Source: Pseudomonas sp. FP198
GTDB taxonomy: Bacteria; Pseudomonadota; Gammaproteobacteria; Pseudomonadales; Pseudomonadaceae
Assembly: GCF_030687895.1 (NCBI RefSeq)
Contig: NZ_CP117452.1
Coordinates: 2,807,501 to 2,871,500 of the forward strand
Length of the DNA stretch: 64,000 nt
Reading direction: 5' to 3'
In this document: one piece after another, positions 17,599 through 27,208 of the stretch
Layout of the letters: every line of letters starts with the position of its first letter
Position numbering within the stretch: position 1 is the stretch's first letter
Notes under the pieces: generated by a model
The model's database searches: none
The model's input: the letters and a program-made list of their open reading frames with translations, nothing else
Told to the model about the DNA's origin: nothing
Made by a program: the position numbers and the translations under genes

Positions 17599-18010
17599 TT
17601 TTTTTGATATCCACTATGCCTGCCAGGCTGGCATCTTGGCCATTGAGCCTTTTTAGCAGATTCACCAGAGGAACTTCCCATTCGCCTACGATGGTATATT
17701 CACTATATCTGCCGGTAAGACGTTCGGCGTTGATGGTTGCGTACTGGCCAAAAAATACCTTTATTGCTTTATTATTCCACTTGCTGATTTTAGCCGAAAG
17801 TTGTACACCTGCTTGCAATGAATCAAATAACGGAACGGAAATGCAAACGACATCCGCGTCGGAAAACATCGATTCGACGAGCCCCTCCACATAGACATCA
17901 ACCAACTGCGCATCAAATCCTGCATCGATAAGTGCTGTGGCCGCAGATATCGCGGTAAGAGGCTGGTAACCGCCTTCAAATGTTGTCGCCACTATTACTT
18001 TCATTTCCAT
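17570..18010 (-). pseudogene. Truncated B12-binding-type radical SAM protein (arsinothricin ArsL-like) N-terminus
   Basis: 146 codons encode the N-terminal Rossmann-like domain found in CUAEP/CCAEP-tail radical SAM proteins: TTFEGGYQPLTAISAATAL, VCISVPLFDSLQAGV and FFGQYATINAERL. The native frame ends around GIVDIKK; the last nine or so residues come from aioA read out of frame, and the radical SAM Cys motif and tail are lost. ArsL of arsinothricin synthesis belongs, as I recall, to this kind of protein, and the flanking permease gene fits. ATG 18010 or 18004 may be used; GGGG lies just upstream. It is non-functional as an enzyme. Confidence 0.7.
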
Positions 18011-18121
18011 GTCCCCACGCAATTGAGGTTAATATCCATACAGCTCTTAAGCTGCAAGTAATTTTCGACACAGGTGCACGTGCCTCCTAACAAGATTCAG
18101 GAGGCAGTATTTATTATTTTT

Positions 18122-19345
18122 CTAGAAAGATAGGGCAGTTATCACGCATAAGGCACAAAGGCCTATAAACGCTTGAAAGATCGAGGCGCCTGTTATTGTT
18201 TTGACATAGTTTATAGTGCTGCTATTCGCAAAAGCGTCATTTCGCACCAACCAGTAAAAACTATCATTAGGCAAAATGGCTACAAACGATCCTAGGCAAA
18301 TCGCATACACAACAGGTATCAAGTCTATTCCTGTGTTAGCCAAGACAGGTGCGAGTATGGGCGGAAGGGCTGAGAATGTTGCCAAGGATGAGCCATTTAT
18401 GATCTTGAAAATAGCCGCAACTGAGAACAGCCCGATCAACATCAGCGAAGCTGACTTTACACCCGTGACTATCTCAACGGCATATCCAGCAGGCACAACA
18501 CGCGCAAGCATATGCCCTAGCGCGGACGCGCAACCAATTATAAATAGAAGATTAGCTGTTCTTCTAATTGTGGAATCAAGCATCGGCTTGCGATTTTCTT
18601 GCTTGGTCAGAAGGTAAGCCACAATAGCAGCGGTCAGAAGCGCACCGGCTGGAGCCGTAAAAAAGCCAATGACCGGGACTGCGGAGAGCTTACCGAAGTA
18701 CCCAGCGAATAAAAGCGCAAATAGTAATGCGAGAGGAAACAGTAGCCTGGACGAACTAGCCCACTGAAAGTCCCTGCCCTCGCTCGGGGAGGCTTCTATG
18801 GCATCTGAATGGTCTCCTACCAAGCGGAGCCAAATCATGCCAGCCACAAAAGTCGTCACCATCAAGGTTAGACCCAGCACAATCAATCGGTGATCTTCGA
18901 CGTTTGCCCCCACACCGAGGCCGATTATCAGCGGCCCTGCAGGTATCAACAGCTTGAAGCCACTGTAGCTGCCTACCGCAATCGCGGTTCTATAACGACC
19001 AGCTAACGGAGATAGCGCCGCATATGCGGTGTCAGGGCATACCATCCCTGCCCCCATCAACGGAGACATCACGACCCCTGCCCTGCCGAGATAAAGATCC
19101 TGTCCATGACTTAACCAGGCAGCTAGGTAGAACGCGCTGAGAAGCACAATACAAAAGTAACCGAGGTTGTTCCCGTATCCTGTGATCAATACGGAGATTA
19201 TTTCGCTGTTCCCCAGCCCGCCCACGAGCCCCAAAGCGACAGTTAACACGATCATAAAAATGGGGAACGGAAGCGAGAAAGCCTTGGCTATCGAGCTACG
19301 AATTGAGGTAGGGATGGACTGGGCGCTGATTTCCAATTCGGACAT
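18122..19345 (-). CDS. GntP-family-like permease in arsenic context
   Basis: The 407-residue protein has about 11-12 hydrophobic segments, with GntP/ion-transporter family features such as a conserved polar loop SPLMGAGMVCPDTAYAALSPLAGRYRTAIA and a C-terminal SFVAILPNDSFYWLVRND. It is an inner-membrane transporter. Placed before the ArsL-like fragment on the same strand and next to an arsenic operon, it may correspond to ArsQ, the proposed exporter of arsinothricin; that link is inferred. Gluconate-type organic-acid uptake is the alternative. It is transcribed away from the divergent MarR regulator across 386 bp. Confidence 0.7.
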   Translation of the reverse strand: MSELEISAQSIPTSIRSSIAKAFSLPFPIFMIVLTVALGLVGGLGNSEIISVLITGYGNNLGYFCIVLLSAFYLAAWLSHGQDLYLGRAGVVMSPLMGAGMVCPDTAYAALSPLAGRYRTAIAVGSYSGFKLLIPAGPLIIGLGVGANVEDHRLIVLGLTLMVTTFVAGMIWLRLVGDHSDAIEASPSEGRDFQWASSSRLLFPLALLFALLFAGYFGKLSAVPVIGFFTAPAGALLTAAIVAYLLTKQENRKPMLDSTIRRTANLLFIIGCASALGHMLARVVPAGYAVEIVTGVKSASLMLIGLFSVAAIFKIINGSSLATFSALPPILAPVLANTGIDLIPVVYAICLGSFVAILPNDSFYWLVRNDAFANSSTINYVKTITGASIFQAFIGLCALCVITALSF

Positions 19346-19731
19346 GATCGCTTCCTTGCACGATTCGATAATTTACCCAGCGATCTACGCTGGGTGCACG
19401 TTTTCTGCGTATTCAAAACAACCCAGCATGAGGTCGAAAATCGGCAGACTGCAGGAAGTGACATGATTTTTCGACGATTCTACCGGCCCCATTTACGACG
19501 GGTCGTCCAGCATTCGTTCTGTTATTTGTTTGAATAGGGATTCGGGTAGAAATCTCTACACCTCGCCTTCTAAACCAGGATCGATTGGCTATCCATCAAC
19601 CTGGCTGAGCCTATTCGTTGGTACTTGCAACCAATATAGGGATCCAATTTGGGAAATGTCAACCCCCTATTGGTGGTTGCAGCTATACCTCTGGAAAGCT
19701 ACTGTTGGTAGTGACAACTGAAGAGAAATTT
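19346..19731. promoter_or_regulatory. Divergent promoter region with long inverted repeat
   Basis: This region separates the permease and MarR genes. A long imperfect inverted repeat lies in front of the MarR start: TTGCAACCAATATAGGG at 19625-19641 and CCCTATTGGTGGTTGCA at 19665-19681, arms 17 bp apart by 23 bp. It may be a two-site operator for the MarR protein or a leader hairpin covering the promoter. The rest of the region shows no clear signal. Confidence 0.5.
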
Positions 19732-20235
19732 ATGGACCACTGCACCGATACCCACCTCATCAGTGATGCTGAAAACCTATTTGAGGCAGTTAATCAGCTG
19801 GTACGTGTCTATCAGTTTAGAGACAGAGACCGAATCTGTTGCTATGACGTATCCGTCACCCAGTGCTACGCCCTAGAGACACTGATCAAGCAGGGGCCGT
19901 TGCGAATGCAGGCACTGGCGGAGGAAATGTTTCTTGATAAAAGCACGGCGAGCCGAGTCATCGATACTCTTGAACGCAAAGGTTACGTCGAGCGATCTGT
20001 TGACCTGGAAGATAAACGCGCCATTCAAATTCGAGCCACGGAAGCGGGTGAAGCGCTATATCAGAAAATCCGGGTCGACCTGGTAGCCGAAGAGAGCGCT
20101 ATGATCGCGAATCTCTCACCGGAGGTCAGAAAAGCCTCTGTAGCACTTATCAAACAGCTCACCAGAGCGGCGGAAATCCGCTGTGGTCTCGTAAAAAGCT
20201 GCTGCCCTACGCCATCGAAGGTCAGCTGCTCATGA
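19732..20235 (+). CDS. Cysteine-rich MarR-family regulator
   Basis: The 167-residue protein has a MarR winged helix (QALAEEMFLDKSTASRVIDTLERKGYVERSVDLEDKRAIQIRATEAG, about 55-105). It also has unusual cysteines: RICCYDVSVTQCYAL near residue 33-47 and KSCCPTPSKVSC at the C-terminus. These could bind arsenite or another thiophilic ion, in line with the arsenic genes on both sides. ATG 19732 has AAGAGA upstream; GTG 19711 is a possible earlier start. It likely controls the divergent permease/ArsL-like operon and itself. Confidence 0.78.
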   Translation: MDHCTDTHLISDAENLFEAVNQLVRVYQFRDRDRICCYDVSVTQCYALETLIKQGPLRMQALAEEMFLDKSTASRVIDTLERKGYVERSVDLEDKRAIQIRATEAGEALYQKIRVDLVAEESAMIANLSPEVRKASVALIKQLTRAAEIRCGLVKSCCPTPSKVSCS

Positions 20236-20412
20236 AGCCATGACATTCGTCCCGATTGCTGCGCCAATTGGATGGAAGTTCTGGTGCATGACGGCGTGGG
20301 TATCGGGTAGAGGCGCAACGGCTGACGTAGCAACTCCAGGCGTTGCGAGAGGTGCCGCATTCGAGGTTGTGGGGGATCGGAATGTGGCTCATGTCGCTTC
20401 CTGGTACTGACG

Positions 20413-21126
20413 TTAGATAGAACGCTGGTTGACGCGTTTGGACAATTCTCCGGCAGACTCTTTGCGCTCGGAGTAGCGATCAACCAGGTAGCTCTGGCGA
20501 TCCCGCAAGAGCAGCGTGAACTTCATCAGCTCTTCCATCACGTCCACCAGACGGTCGTAGTACGAAGACGGCTTCATTCGACCGGCCTCATCGAACTCTG
20601 TGAATGCCTTGGCTACGGAAGATTGGTTTGGGATAGTGAACATCCGCATCCACCGACCAAGCACACGCAGCTGATTGACCACATTGAACGATTGCGAGCC
20701 GCCGCAGACCTGCATCACAGCGAGGGTCTTTCCTTGCGTAGGTCGCACGGCACCAATCGCCAGCGGAACCCAGTCGATCTGGGCCTTGAAAACTGCGCTC
20801 ATGGATCCGTGCCGCTCAGGCGAGCACCACACCTGACCTTCAGACCATTGCATGAGTTCGCGTAACTCCGCGACCTTGGGGTGTGTGTCCGGAGCATCGT
20901 CCGGCAGCGGCAAACCCGAAGGGTCGAAGATTTTAGTTTCGGCGCCAAACTCCTCCAGCAAGCAGGCTGCTTCCTGAGTCACCAACCGGCTGAAAGAGCG
21001 CTCTCGCGTCGATCCATACAAGAGCAAAATTCGAGGTTTATGGACTGACGGCGTATGCGGCTCCAGTCGCTCCCGCGAAGGAGTGTCGATCAGGTCGGCG
21101 TGTATGTTCGGCAATGTGTCGTGCAT
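20413..21126 (-). CDS. arsH: Arsenical resistance protein ArsH (NADPH:FMN reductase family)
   Basis: The 237-residue flavodoxin-fold protein carries [16 protein letters not shown] (FMN phosphate loop, about 32-47), [20 protein letters not shown] and [15 protein letters not shown], as in ArsH. ArsH uses NADPH and FMN and oxidises trivalent organoarsenicals to less toxic pentavalent forms. It is the last gene of the arsRBCH operon. AGGAG precedes ATG 21126; 47 bp separate it from arsC. Confidence 0.94.
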   Translation of the reverse strand: MHDTLPNIHADLIDTPSRERLEPHTPSVHKPRILLLYGSTRERSFSRLVTQEAACLLEEFGAETKIFDPSGLPLPDDAPDTHPKVAELRELMQWSEGQVWCSPERHGSMSAVFKAQIDWVPLAIGAVRPTQGKTLAVMQVCGGSQSFNVVNQLRVLGRWMRMFTIPNQSSVAKAFTEFDEAGRMKPSSYYDRLVDVMEELMKFTLLLRDRQSYLVDRYSERKESAGELSKRVNQRSI

Positions 21127-21173
21127 ATGAACTCCTACAATGGCGCTAGGTTGGGCACCGCTTCGGTTGATCT

Positions 21174-21644
21174 TTAAAGCGAACCTATGCGATTCAGTTC
21201 AGCTTTCAGCTGCTCAGCGTTAATAGTCTTCAGCGGCAGCGCAAGAAATGCGTTTACGCGCTCCCGGATTTTGGCGAGGGTTGTTTCGAACGCTGCGGTA
21301 ACCTCGGCTTCCGACCCGGTTGTTTCGGACGGATCGGCCAAGCCCCAATGTGCCTTCAAGGCTGGGCCGAAAAAGATGGGGCATGCTTCTCCGGCAGCAC
21401 GATCGCAGACGGTAATCACGATATCTGGGGGCGAGCCTTCAAAAGCGTCCGAAGCCTTGCTGCTTAAGCCCGCAGTGGAGATGCCTGCCGCTTCCAGTGT
21501 CTGCAATGCCCGCTGGTTTACTCGACCGCTGGGGAAGCTTCCCGAGCTGACCGCTTCTACGCCTTCAGGCGCCAAGTGATTGAACAACGCCTCAGACAGG
21601 ATGCTGCGGCAGCTGTTGTGGGTGCACATGAACAAGACTTTCAT
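21174..21644 (-). CDS. arsC: Arsenate reductase, low-molecular-weight phosphatase type
   Basis: The 156-residue enzyme opens with the anion-binding P-loop MCTHNSCRS (CX5R), and has VITVCD with a second Cys and the DPSE loop with the general acid Asp, as in the LMW-phosphatase arsenate reductases. It reduces arsenate to arsenite for export by ArsB. Two adjacent ATGs exist (21647 and 21644); the second is chosen since AAGGAG is 7 bp from it, against 4 bp from the first. It follows arsB after 16 bp. Confidence 0.93.
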   Translation of the reverse strand: MKVLFMCTHNSCRSILSEALFNHLAPEGVEAVSSGSFPSGRVNQRALQTLEAAGISTAGLSSKASDAFEGSPPDIVITVCDRAAGEACPIFFGPALKAHWGLADPSETTGSEAEVTAAFETTLAKIRERVNAFLALPLKTINAEQLKAELNRIGSL

Positions 21645-21660
21645 CATAGGACTCCTTGAT

Positions 21661-22944
21661 TTAGAAACTGAGGCGCAGTGCCAAGGCGCATAGGGTGGCG
21701 ACGAGGATGGGCAAGGTCAGTACGATCCCGGTCTTGAAGTAGTACCCCCAGCTGATCTTGATGTCCTTCTTGGCCAGCACATGCAGCCACAACAGCGTGG
21801 CCAGGCTACCAATCGGAGTGATCTTCGGGCCCAAGTCGCAGCCAATGATGTTGGCGTACACCATGGCTTGCTGGACGACGCCATCAACTTCGGCGGCATG
21901 AATGGACAAGGCGGCAACCAGAACGGTAGGCATATTGTTCATGATTGAAGACAGCAATGCCGTTAGCAGCCCTGTACCCAGAGACGCGCCCCAGACGCCG
22001 TAGCCGGCGAATACGTTCAGAACCTGGGCAATATGGTCTGTCAGACCGGCGTTCTTCAGACCATAGACGACCAGATACATACCCAGGGAAAAAATCACCA
22101 CTTGCCATGGGGCCTCTTTGAGCACCTTGCTTGTGTTGATGGCGTGACCACGAGCCGCGATGACGTAGAGGATAAATGCACAAGCCGCTGCAATGGCGCT
22201 GATTGGTACACCCAGCGGCTCAAGGACAAAGAAGCTGATCAGGAGTACTACCAGCACCCACCAGCCGGCTACAAAAGTGGCCCGGTCGTGGATCGCCGCG
22301 ACAGGATTATCCAGTTGGTTGAGGTCGTAGGTTTTGGGGAGATCTTTGCGAAAAAACCATAACAACATCGCCAATGTCACCGCCACGCTGACGATGTTTA
22401 CCGGCACCATGATCGAAGCATATTCGTTGAAGCCGATATTGAAGTAGTCGGCAGAAACGATATTGACCAGGTTGGAAACCACCAGTGGCAAGCTCGCCGT
22501 GTCGGCGATAAATCCAGCTGCCATGACAAATGCCAACGTAGCAGCGGGAGAAAAACGCAGCGCCAGCAACATAGCGACCACAATGGGGGTGAGGATCAAT
22601 GCCGCTCCGTCATTGGCAAACAATGCCGAAACAGCTGCGCCCAGCAAGACGATAAATGCAAACAACTTACGAGTGCTTCCGGCTCCCCACCGGGCTACAT
22701 GCAACGCAGCCCACTTGAAAAAGCCCGCTTCATCAAGCAGCAGACTGATGATGATGACCGCGATGAACGTCCCGGTGGCATTCCAGACGATGCGCCAAAC
22801 CTCTGGTATGTCGGCAAGGGTAACGACGCCTGCCAGCAGCGCCACGATGGCACCCAACATCGCGCTCCAACCTACCCCGAGCCCCCTGGGTTGCCAAATG
22901 ACAAGCACGATGGTGGCGATAAATATCAATACAGCGATCAGCAT
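21661..22944 (-). CDS. arsB: Arsenite efflux permease ArsB
   Basis: The 427-residue protein has about 12 membrane helices and the ArsB-specific stretches [44 protein letters not shown] and [20 protein letters not shown]. It exports arsenite and antimonite across the inner membrane, driven by the proton motive force. It lies 25 bp downstream of arsR in the same operon. The length is normal and nothing suggests damage. Confidence 0.96.
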   Translation of the reverse strand: MLIAVLIFIATIVLVIWQPRGLGVGWSAMLGAIVALLAGVVTLADIPEVWRIVWNATGTFIAVIIISLLLDEAGFFKWAALHVARWGAGSTRKLFAFIVLLGAAVSALFANDGAALILTPIVVAMLLALRFSPAATLAFVMAAGFIADTASLPLVVSNLVNIVSADYFNIGFNEYASIMVPVNIVSVAVTLAMLLWFFRKDLPKTYDLNQLDNPVAAIHDRATFVAGWWVLVVLLISFFVLEPLGVPISAIAAACAFILYVIAARGHAINTSKVLKEAPWQVVIFSLGMYLVVYGLKNAGLTDHIAQVLNVFAGYGVWGASLGTGLLTALLSSIMNNMPTVLVAALSIHAAEVDGVVQQAMVYANIIGCDLGPKITPIGSLATLLWLHVLAKKDIKISWGYYFKTGIVLTLPILVATLCALALRLSF

Positions 22945-22969
22945 TTCATTAATCCGTTTGGGGCGTGAA

Positions 22970-23326
22970 TCAGCTGCGCACAGCCTGATTGATCGGTCGG
23001 TCGTTCATACTGCACAGGCGTTTAGCCTCGGTTTCCAGCCATTGCTTATTAGCGTTTACCACTTCCTTCAGAACTGCGGTCACCCATGTAGGCAAATCGG
23101 GATTCAGGCGGTAGTACACCCACTGACCTTGGCGACGATCCATCAACAGACCAGCAGAGCGCAGCAGGGCCAAATGACGGGAAATCTTCGGCTGGCTCAG
23201 GTCGAGTGCTGCCGTCAGCTCGCATACACACAGTTCACCTTCACTTACGACAAGTAGAGAAATTTTCGCTCGGGTGTCATCCGCCAAGCACTTGAACAAG
23301 GTGGTGGGGTTCATGGGTTCTGTCAT
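22970..23326 (-). CDS. arsR: Arsenic-responsive repressor ArsR
   Basis: The 118-residue winged-helix protein contains the arsenite site ELCVCEL (Cys33 and Cys35), and the recognition helix [20 protein letters not shown]. Binding of arsenite to the cysteines releases it from the operator in front of the operon. ATG 23326 has GGAGG 5 bp upstream. It is the first gene of arsRBCH. Direct repeats of CGAATAT 113-138 bp upstream may be its binding site. Confidence 0.94.
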   Translation of the reverse strand: MTEPMNPTTLFKCLADDTRAKISLLVVSEGELCVCELTAALDLSQPKISRHLALLRSAGLLMDRRQGQWVYYRLNPDLPTWVTAVLKEVVNANKQWLETEAKRLCSMNDRPINQAVRS

Positions 23327-23804
23327 AGATCCTCCAGGTGTTTGGTCTTAACCAAAACTAAGAGCTTGATACGCTCGTGGATGTCGTAGAACGTATGGCA
23401 GAAGACATCAGGATCGTCGCTGCTCAACGCATATGGTAATTCGAATATATACTTTGGCGAATATCCGGTAAAGCGAATGTGATTTCTTTGTTTCGGCTTG
23501 CGCCGTAACAGCCCACGCGGGCGTCATAAAAGAGATAACCGGTAGAAAGAGAAATGACGATCCAGCACCGGACATAGCTGGCGATCGATGGCAACGCTTT
23601 CGCGATGCGCTGGAAGCTGCTGACTATCCAGCAGAAGATATTGACCTTCCAGTCCGCGTTTTTTTTCAGTTCGCACTACTATAGGACGGCCGCACTCGCC
23701 GGATCTGGATCTGCCCTCCCTGCAACTAATCCTCAAATGCACCGGTCTCTACCCTCGCCGAGGTTGAGTCAATTTCGCCGAACCTCACATCGAAAAGACT
23801 CCCC
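23327..23804. promoter_or_regulatory. ars promoter region and leader of the MFS gene
   Basis: The 478 bp between divergent arsR and the MFS gene hold no convincing gene. CGAATAT occurs at 23442-23448 and again at 23458-23464, and ATTCGAAT is palindromic at 23439-23446; the spacing and AT-richness fit an ArsR operator overlapping the promoter, but this is not proven. The right part (about 23690-23800) is GC-rich leader of the MFS transporter without a clear ribosome binding site. Confidence 0.4.
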
Positions 23805-25055
23805 GTGACCACCCACCTGGATCGCCGCAACAACCTGTCGCTCGACAGCCTCAACTTCTTTCTCGCCGACGTGCGCGACGGTCTCGGGCCGTATCTGGCG
23901 ATCTACCTGCTCGCGGTGCATCACTGGGACCCGGCGAGCATCGGCGTGGTGATGACGATTGCTGGTGTCGCGGCCCTGATCACGCAGACGCCCGCTGGAG
24001 CGCTGGTTGACAGCAGCCGTGGCAAGCGCGCGTTGATTGTGATTGCCGCGCTGGTCGTGACCGCCAGTTGCCTGGTGTTGCCCTTCGTCTCGTCATTCAG
24101 CCTGGTGGCGCTTACGCAGGCCCTGAGTGCGGTGGCGGCCTCGATCTTTGCTCCGGCCATTTCGGCGATTACCTTGGGCATCACCGGTCCTCGCGCTTTC
24201 ACTCGGCGAACCGGGCGCAACGAGACCTTCAACCATGCCGGCAACGCCTGCGCGGCGTTGCTGGCCGGTTTGTCTGCTTACCTGTTCGGTCCGGTGGCGG
24301 TGTTTTACCTGATGGCGATCATGGCGCTGGCAAGCGTGTGTGCCGTGGCGTTCGTCTCGGCTGAAGCCATCGACCATGATCTGGCACGCGGTCTCGAACC
24401 TCGAGGCACCCATCACCCTCAGCCTTCCGGGTTTGCCGTGTTGCTCAGCCACCGACCGTTGTTGATGTTTGCGGTTTGCTGCGCGCTGTTCCACCTGGCG
24501 AATGCCGCCATGCTGCCGCTGGTGAGCCAAAAACTTGCGCAAGCCAATCTGCACATGGCCACCCCGCTCACTTCCGCCTGCATCGTCGCGGCGCAGCTGG
24601 TCATGGTGCCGATGGCGCTGCTGGCTGGCGCCAGAGCCGATCAGTGGGGCCGCAAACCGCTGCTGTTGGCGGGTTTTCTGATCCTGCCGTTGCGCGGTGT
24701 GCTCTATACCTTGGCGGATGATCCGTACTGGCTGGTGGCGGTACAGCTGCTCGACGGCGTCGGCGCCGGTCTTTTCGGCGCGTTGTTTCCGGTCATGGTC
24801 AAGGATCTCACGCTCGGTTCCGGCCACTTCAACATCAGCTTGGGCGCACTCACTACGGTGTTTGGCCTGGGTGCGGCGTTGAGTAATGGTCTGGCGGGAT
24901 TTGTGGTTGAAGCGGCGGGATACGATGCGGCATTCCTGACGCTTGCTGGCGTCGCCGGGGCAGCGTTTTTGCTGTTATGGATTGGGGTTCCGGAAACCAT
25001 GCAGCGTTCTGAAGGCGCTAAAACTGATCGAATCGAGATCAGTCCTGGCGCCTAG
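23805..25055 (+). CDS. MFS transporter
   Basis: The 416-residue protein is an MFS carrier with about 12 helices, a motif-A-like loop GALVDSSRGKRALI (about 65-78) and, in the second half, LAGARADQWGRKPLLLAGF. It acts in the inner membrane; the substrate is unknown. Sequence start (LDRRNNLSLDSLNFFLADVRDGLGPYL) does not match ArsJ, so it is not counted as part of the arsenic operon. GTG 23805 is used because the conserved N-terminus begins there; the Shine-Dalgarno is weak. Confidence 0.85.
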   Translation: MTTHLDRRNNLSLDSLNFFLADVRDGLGPYLAIYLLAVHHWDPASIGVVMTIAGVAALITQTPAGALVDSSRGKRALIVIAALVVTASCLVLPFVSSFSLVALTQALSAVAASIFAPAISAITLGITGPRAFTRRTGRNETFNHAGNACAALLAGLSAYLFGPVAVFYLMAIMALASVCAVAFVSAEAIDHDLARGLEPRGTHHPQPSGFAVLLSHRPLLMFAVCCALFHLANAAMLPLVSQKLAQANLHMATPLTSACIVAAQLVMVPMALLAGARADQWGRKPLLLAGFLILPLRGVLYTLADDPYWLVAVQLLDGVGAGLFGALFPVMVKDLTLGSGHFNISLGALTTVFGLGAALSNGLAGFVVEAAGYDAAFLTLAGVAGAAFLLLWIGVPETMQRSEGAKTDRIEISPGA

Positions 25056-25106
25056 CGCCGCAAACAGAAGCCGTCGGCTGTTCCAGTGAACAGCCATCGC
25101 CCTCGC

Positions 25107-26960
25107 CTACTCCACGGCCTCGACCACTCCCTGGTCCTCCCCCAGAAACCCGCCGCTCTGGTGATGCCACAATCGCGCGTAGGTGCCGTTCTTCCCGAGC
25201 AATTCGGCGTGGGTGCCTTGTTCGATGATCCGCCCTTCATCCATGACGATGAGCCTGTCCATCGCCGCGATCGTGGACAGCCGATGGGCGATGGCGATCA
25301 CGGTCTTGCCCTGCATCATTTCATCGAGGCTTTCCTGGATGGCCACTTCGACTTCCGAATCGAGTGCGCTGGTGGCCTCGTCCAGTAACAGGATCGGGGC
25401 GTTCTTGAGCATGACCCGGGCAATGGCGATGCGTTGACGCTGGCCACCCGAAAGCTTGATGCCGCGCTCTCCCACCAGGGTGTCGTAACCGCTATGGCCT
25501 TGCTTGTCGCTCAGTTGATTGATGAACCCATCGGCCTGGGCGCTGGCTGCGGCATTGCGTATTTCCTCATCGGTGGCGTCGGGGCGGCCGTAGGCAATGT
25601 TGTCGCGGATGGACCGGTGCAACAGGGACGTGTCCTGGGTGACCATGCCGATGGCGCTGCGCAGGCTGTCTTGCGTGACCTGCGCGATGTTTTGCCCATC
25701 GATTCGAATCTCACCGCTGTCCACGTCATAGAAGCGCAGCAGCAGGTTGATCAGAGTGGATTTGCCGGCACCGGAGCGACCCACCAGGCCGATTTTTTCG
25801 CCCGGCCGGATGTTCAGGCTCAGGCCATCGAGCACCTGGCGTTCGCCGTTGTAATTGAAGCTGACATTGTCGAAGGTCACCGCACCACCGGTGGTAACCA
25901 GCACGCTGGCGTCCGGCGCATCCTGAACCTTGGGCCCCCGCGTCAAGGTTTCCATGCCGTCCTGCAGAGTGCCGATGTTTTCGAACAGCGAGGTCATTTG
26001 CCACATGATCCAGTGCGACATCCCGTTGATACGCAACGCCATGGCGGTGATCGCCGCCACGGCGCCGGTGCCTACTTCGCCTTGGTGCCATAACCACAGG
26101 GCGTAACCGCCGGCCCCGAGGATCAAGGCAACCACCAGTGCCTGGTTGACGATCTCGAACTGGCTGACCAGGCGCATCTGGCGAAAGCCGGTTTGCTTGA
26201 AGTCTTCCATGGCCGCACGGGCGAAGTGTGCTTCGCGTTTGGAGTGGGAGAACAGCTTCACGGTGGTGATGTTGGTGTAGGCGTCCGAGACCCGCCCGGT
26301 CATTGATGACCGCGCGTTGGCCTGCTCCTGCCCCACTTTCTCCAGGCGCGGCACGAAGTAGCGCATGGCCAGGCCGAACAATGCCACCCAGGCGATAAAA
26401 GGCAACATCAGCTTCAGGTCAAAGCCGCCGGCCAGGGCGATGATTGCGATGAAATACACGCCGATTCCGGGGACGATCTCGATGAGGGTGAACAGCACCT
26501 CGCGCACCGACAGCGCCGTTTGCATCACCTTGGTGGTGACCCGGCCGGAGAACTCATCCGAGAAGAACGAAAGGCTCTGCCGCAGCATCAGCCGATGAAA
26601 GTCCCAGCGCAGCCGCAACGGCAGGTTGATCGCCAGTACCTGGTGCTGCACCATCGTGCGCAACGCGACCAGGCCGATGCTGGTCACCAGCATGATGCCG
26701 ATGCCCCACAGCACTCGACTCTCCTGCCCCGCCGCATCGCCGCCGGCCTGCCAGGTCGAGAGCAGGTCGACGACCTGTCCGAGAAATGAAAACAGCCAGG
26801 CTTCATAGATCGACACGCCGGCACTGAGCAGCGCGAAAGCGAGGATGTAGCCGCGGGCGCCCCGCGTGCAGGCCCACAAAAACCGCGCCAGGCCATCTGG
26901 TGGCGGTGGGACTTCGTCAGGCGGAAAAGGGTCGAGCCGTTGTTCGAATGCGTGAAGCAT
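25107..26960 (-). CDS. ABC exporter, fused membrane and ATPase domains
   Basis: The 617-residue half-transporter has six membrane helices in residues about 35-330 and an ATPase domain with Walker A GRSGAGKS (about 400), signature LSGGQRQR, Walker B ILLLDEATSALD and the switch His in IAHRLST. It should dimerise and export a lipid, peptide or drug (MsbA/multidrug type). The upstream gene on the same strand encodes an RTX protein, but the 248-bp gap and the lack of a peptidase-like N-terminal domain give no support for a type I secretion role. GGAG precedes ATG 26960. Confidence 0.9.
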   Translation of the reverse strand: MLHAFEQRLDPFPPDEVPPPPDGLARFLWACTRGARGYILAFALLSAGVSIYEAWLFSFLGQVVDLLSTWQAGGDAAGQESRVLWGIGIMLVTSIGLVALRTMVQHQVLAINLPLRLRWDFHRLMLRQSLSFFSDEFSGRVTTKVMQTALSVREVLFTLIEIVPGIGVYFIAIIALAGGFDLKLMLPFIAWVALFGLAMRYFVPRLEKVGQEQANARSSMTGRVSDAYTNITTVKLFSHSKREAHFARAAMEDFKQTGFRQMRLVSQFEIVNQALVVALILGAGGYALWLWHQGEVGTGAVAAITAMALRINGMSHWIMWQMTSLFENIGTLQDGMETLTRGPKVQDAPDASVLVTTGGAVTFDNVSFNYNGERQVLDGLSLNIRPGEKIGLVGRSGAGKSTLINLLLRFYDVDSGEIRIDGQNIAQVTQDSLRSAIGMVTQDTSLLHRSIRDNIAYGRPDATDEEIRNAAASAQADGFINQLSDKQGHSGYDTLVGERGIKLSGGQRQRIAIARVMLKNAPILLLDEATSALDSEVEVAIQESLDEMMQGKTVIAIAHRLSTIAAMDRLIVMDEGRIIEQGTHAELLGKNGTYARLWHHQSGGFLGEDQGVVEAVE

Positions 26961-27208
26961 GGGGATCTCCAGAACGATCTAACCAGGAGATTCTGGCATT
27001 TAAGATTGCTTTGAGGTTTTTTTGATGAGGGCAGGATTATCTGCCGTGGCGTCGGCACTCGTTGCCTTTCGGATGATGCAATCCATTGAGCGCTGTTCCT
27101 TGCGTTGGTTCATCTGGATATCGGCGAGAGCGTTTCCGGCCCCGTGGCAGGGGCCGGTTTGTTTTCGGGGAAGTTCAACGGAGGTGGTTCAGCCTGTCGA
27201 GGGGAGGA

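Noticed and set aside
23805..25055. MFS gene as ArsJ (organoarsenical exporter)
   Set aside because: The N-terminal sequence does not fit ArsJ and no GAPDH partner is present; it is divergent from the ars operon.
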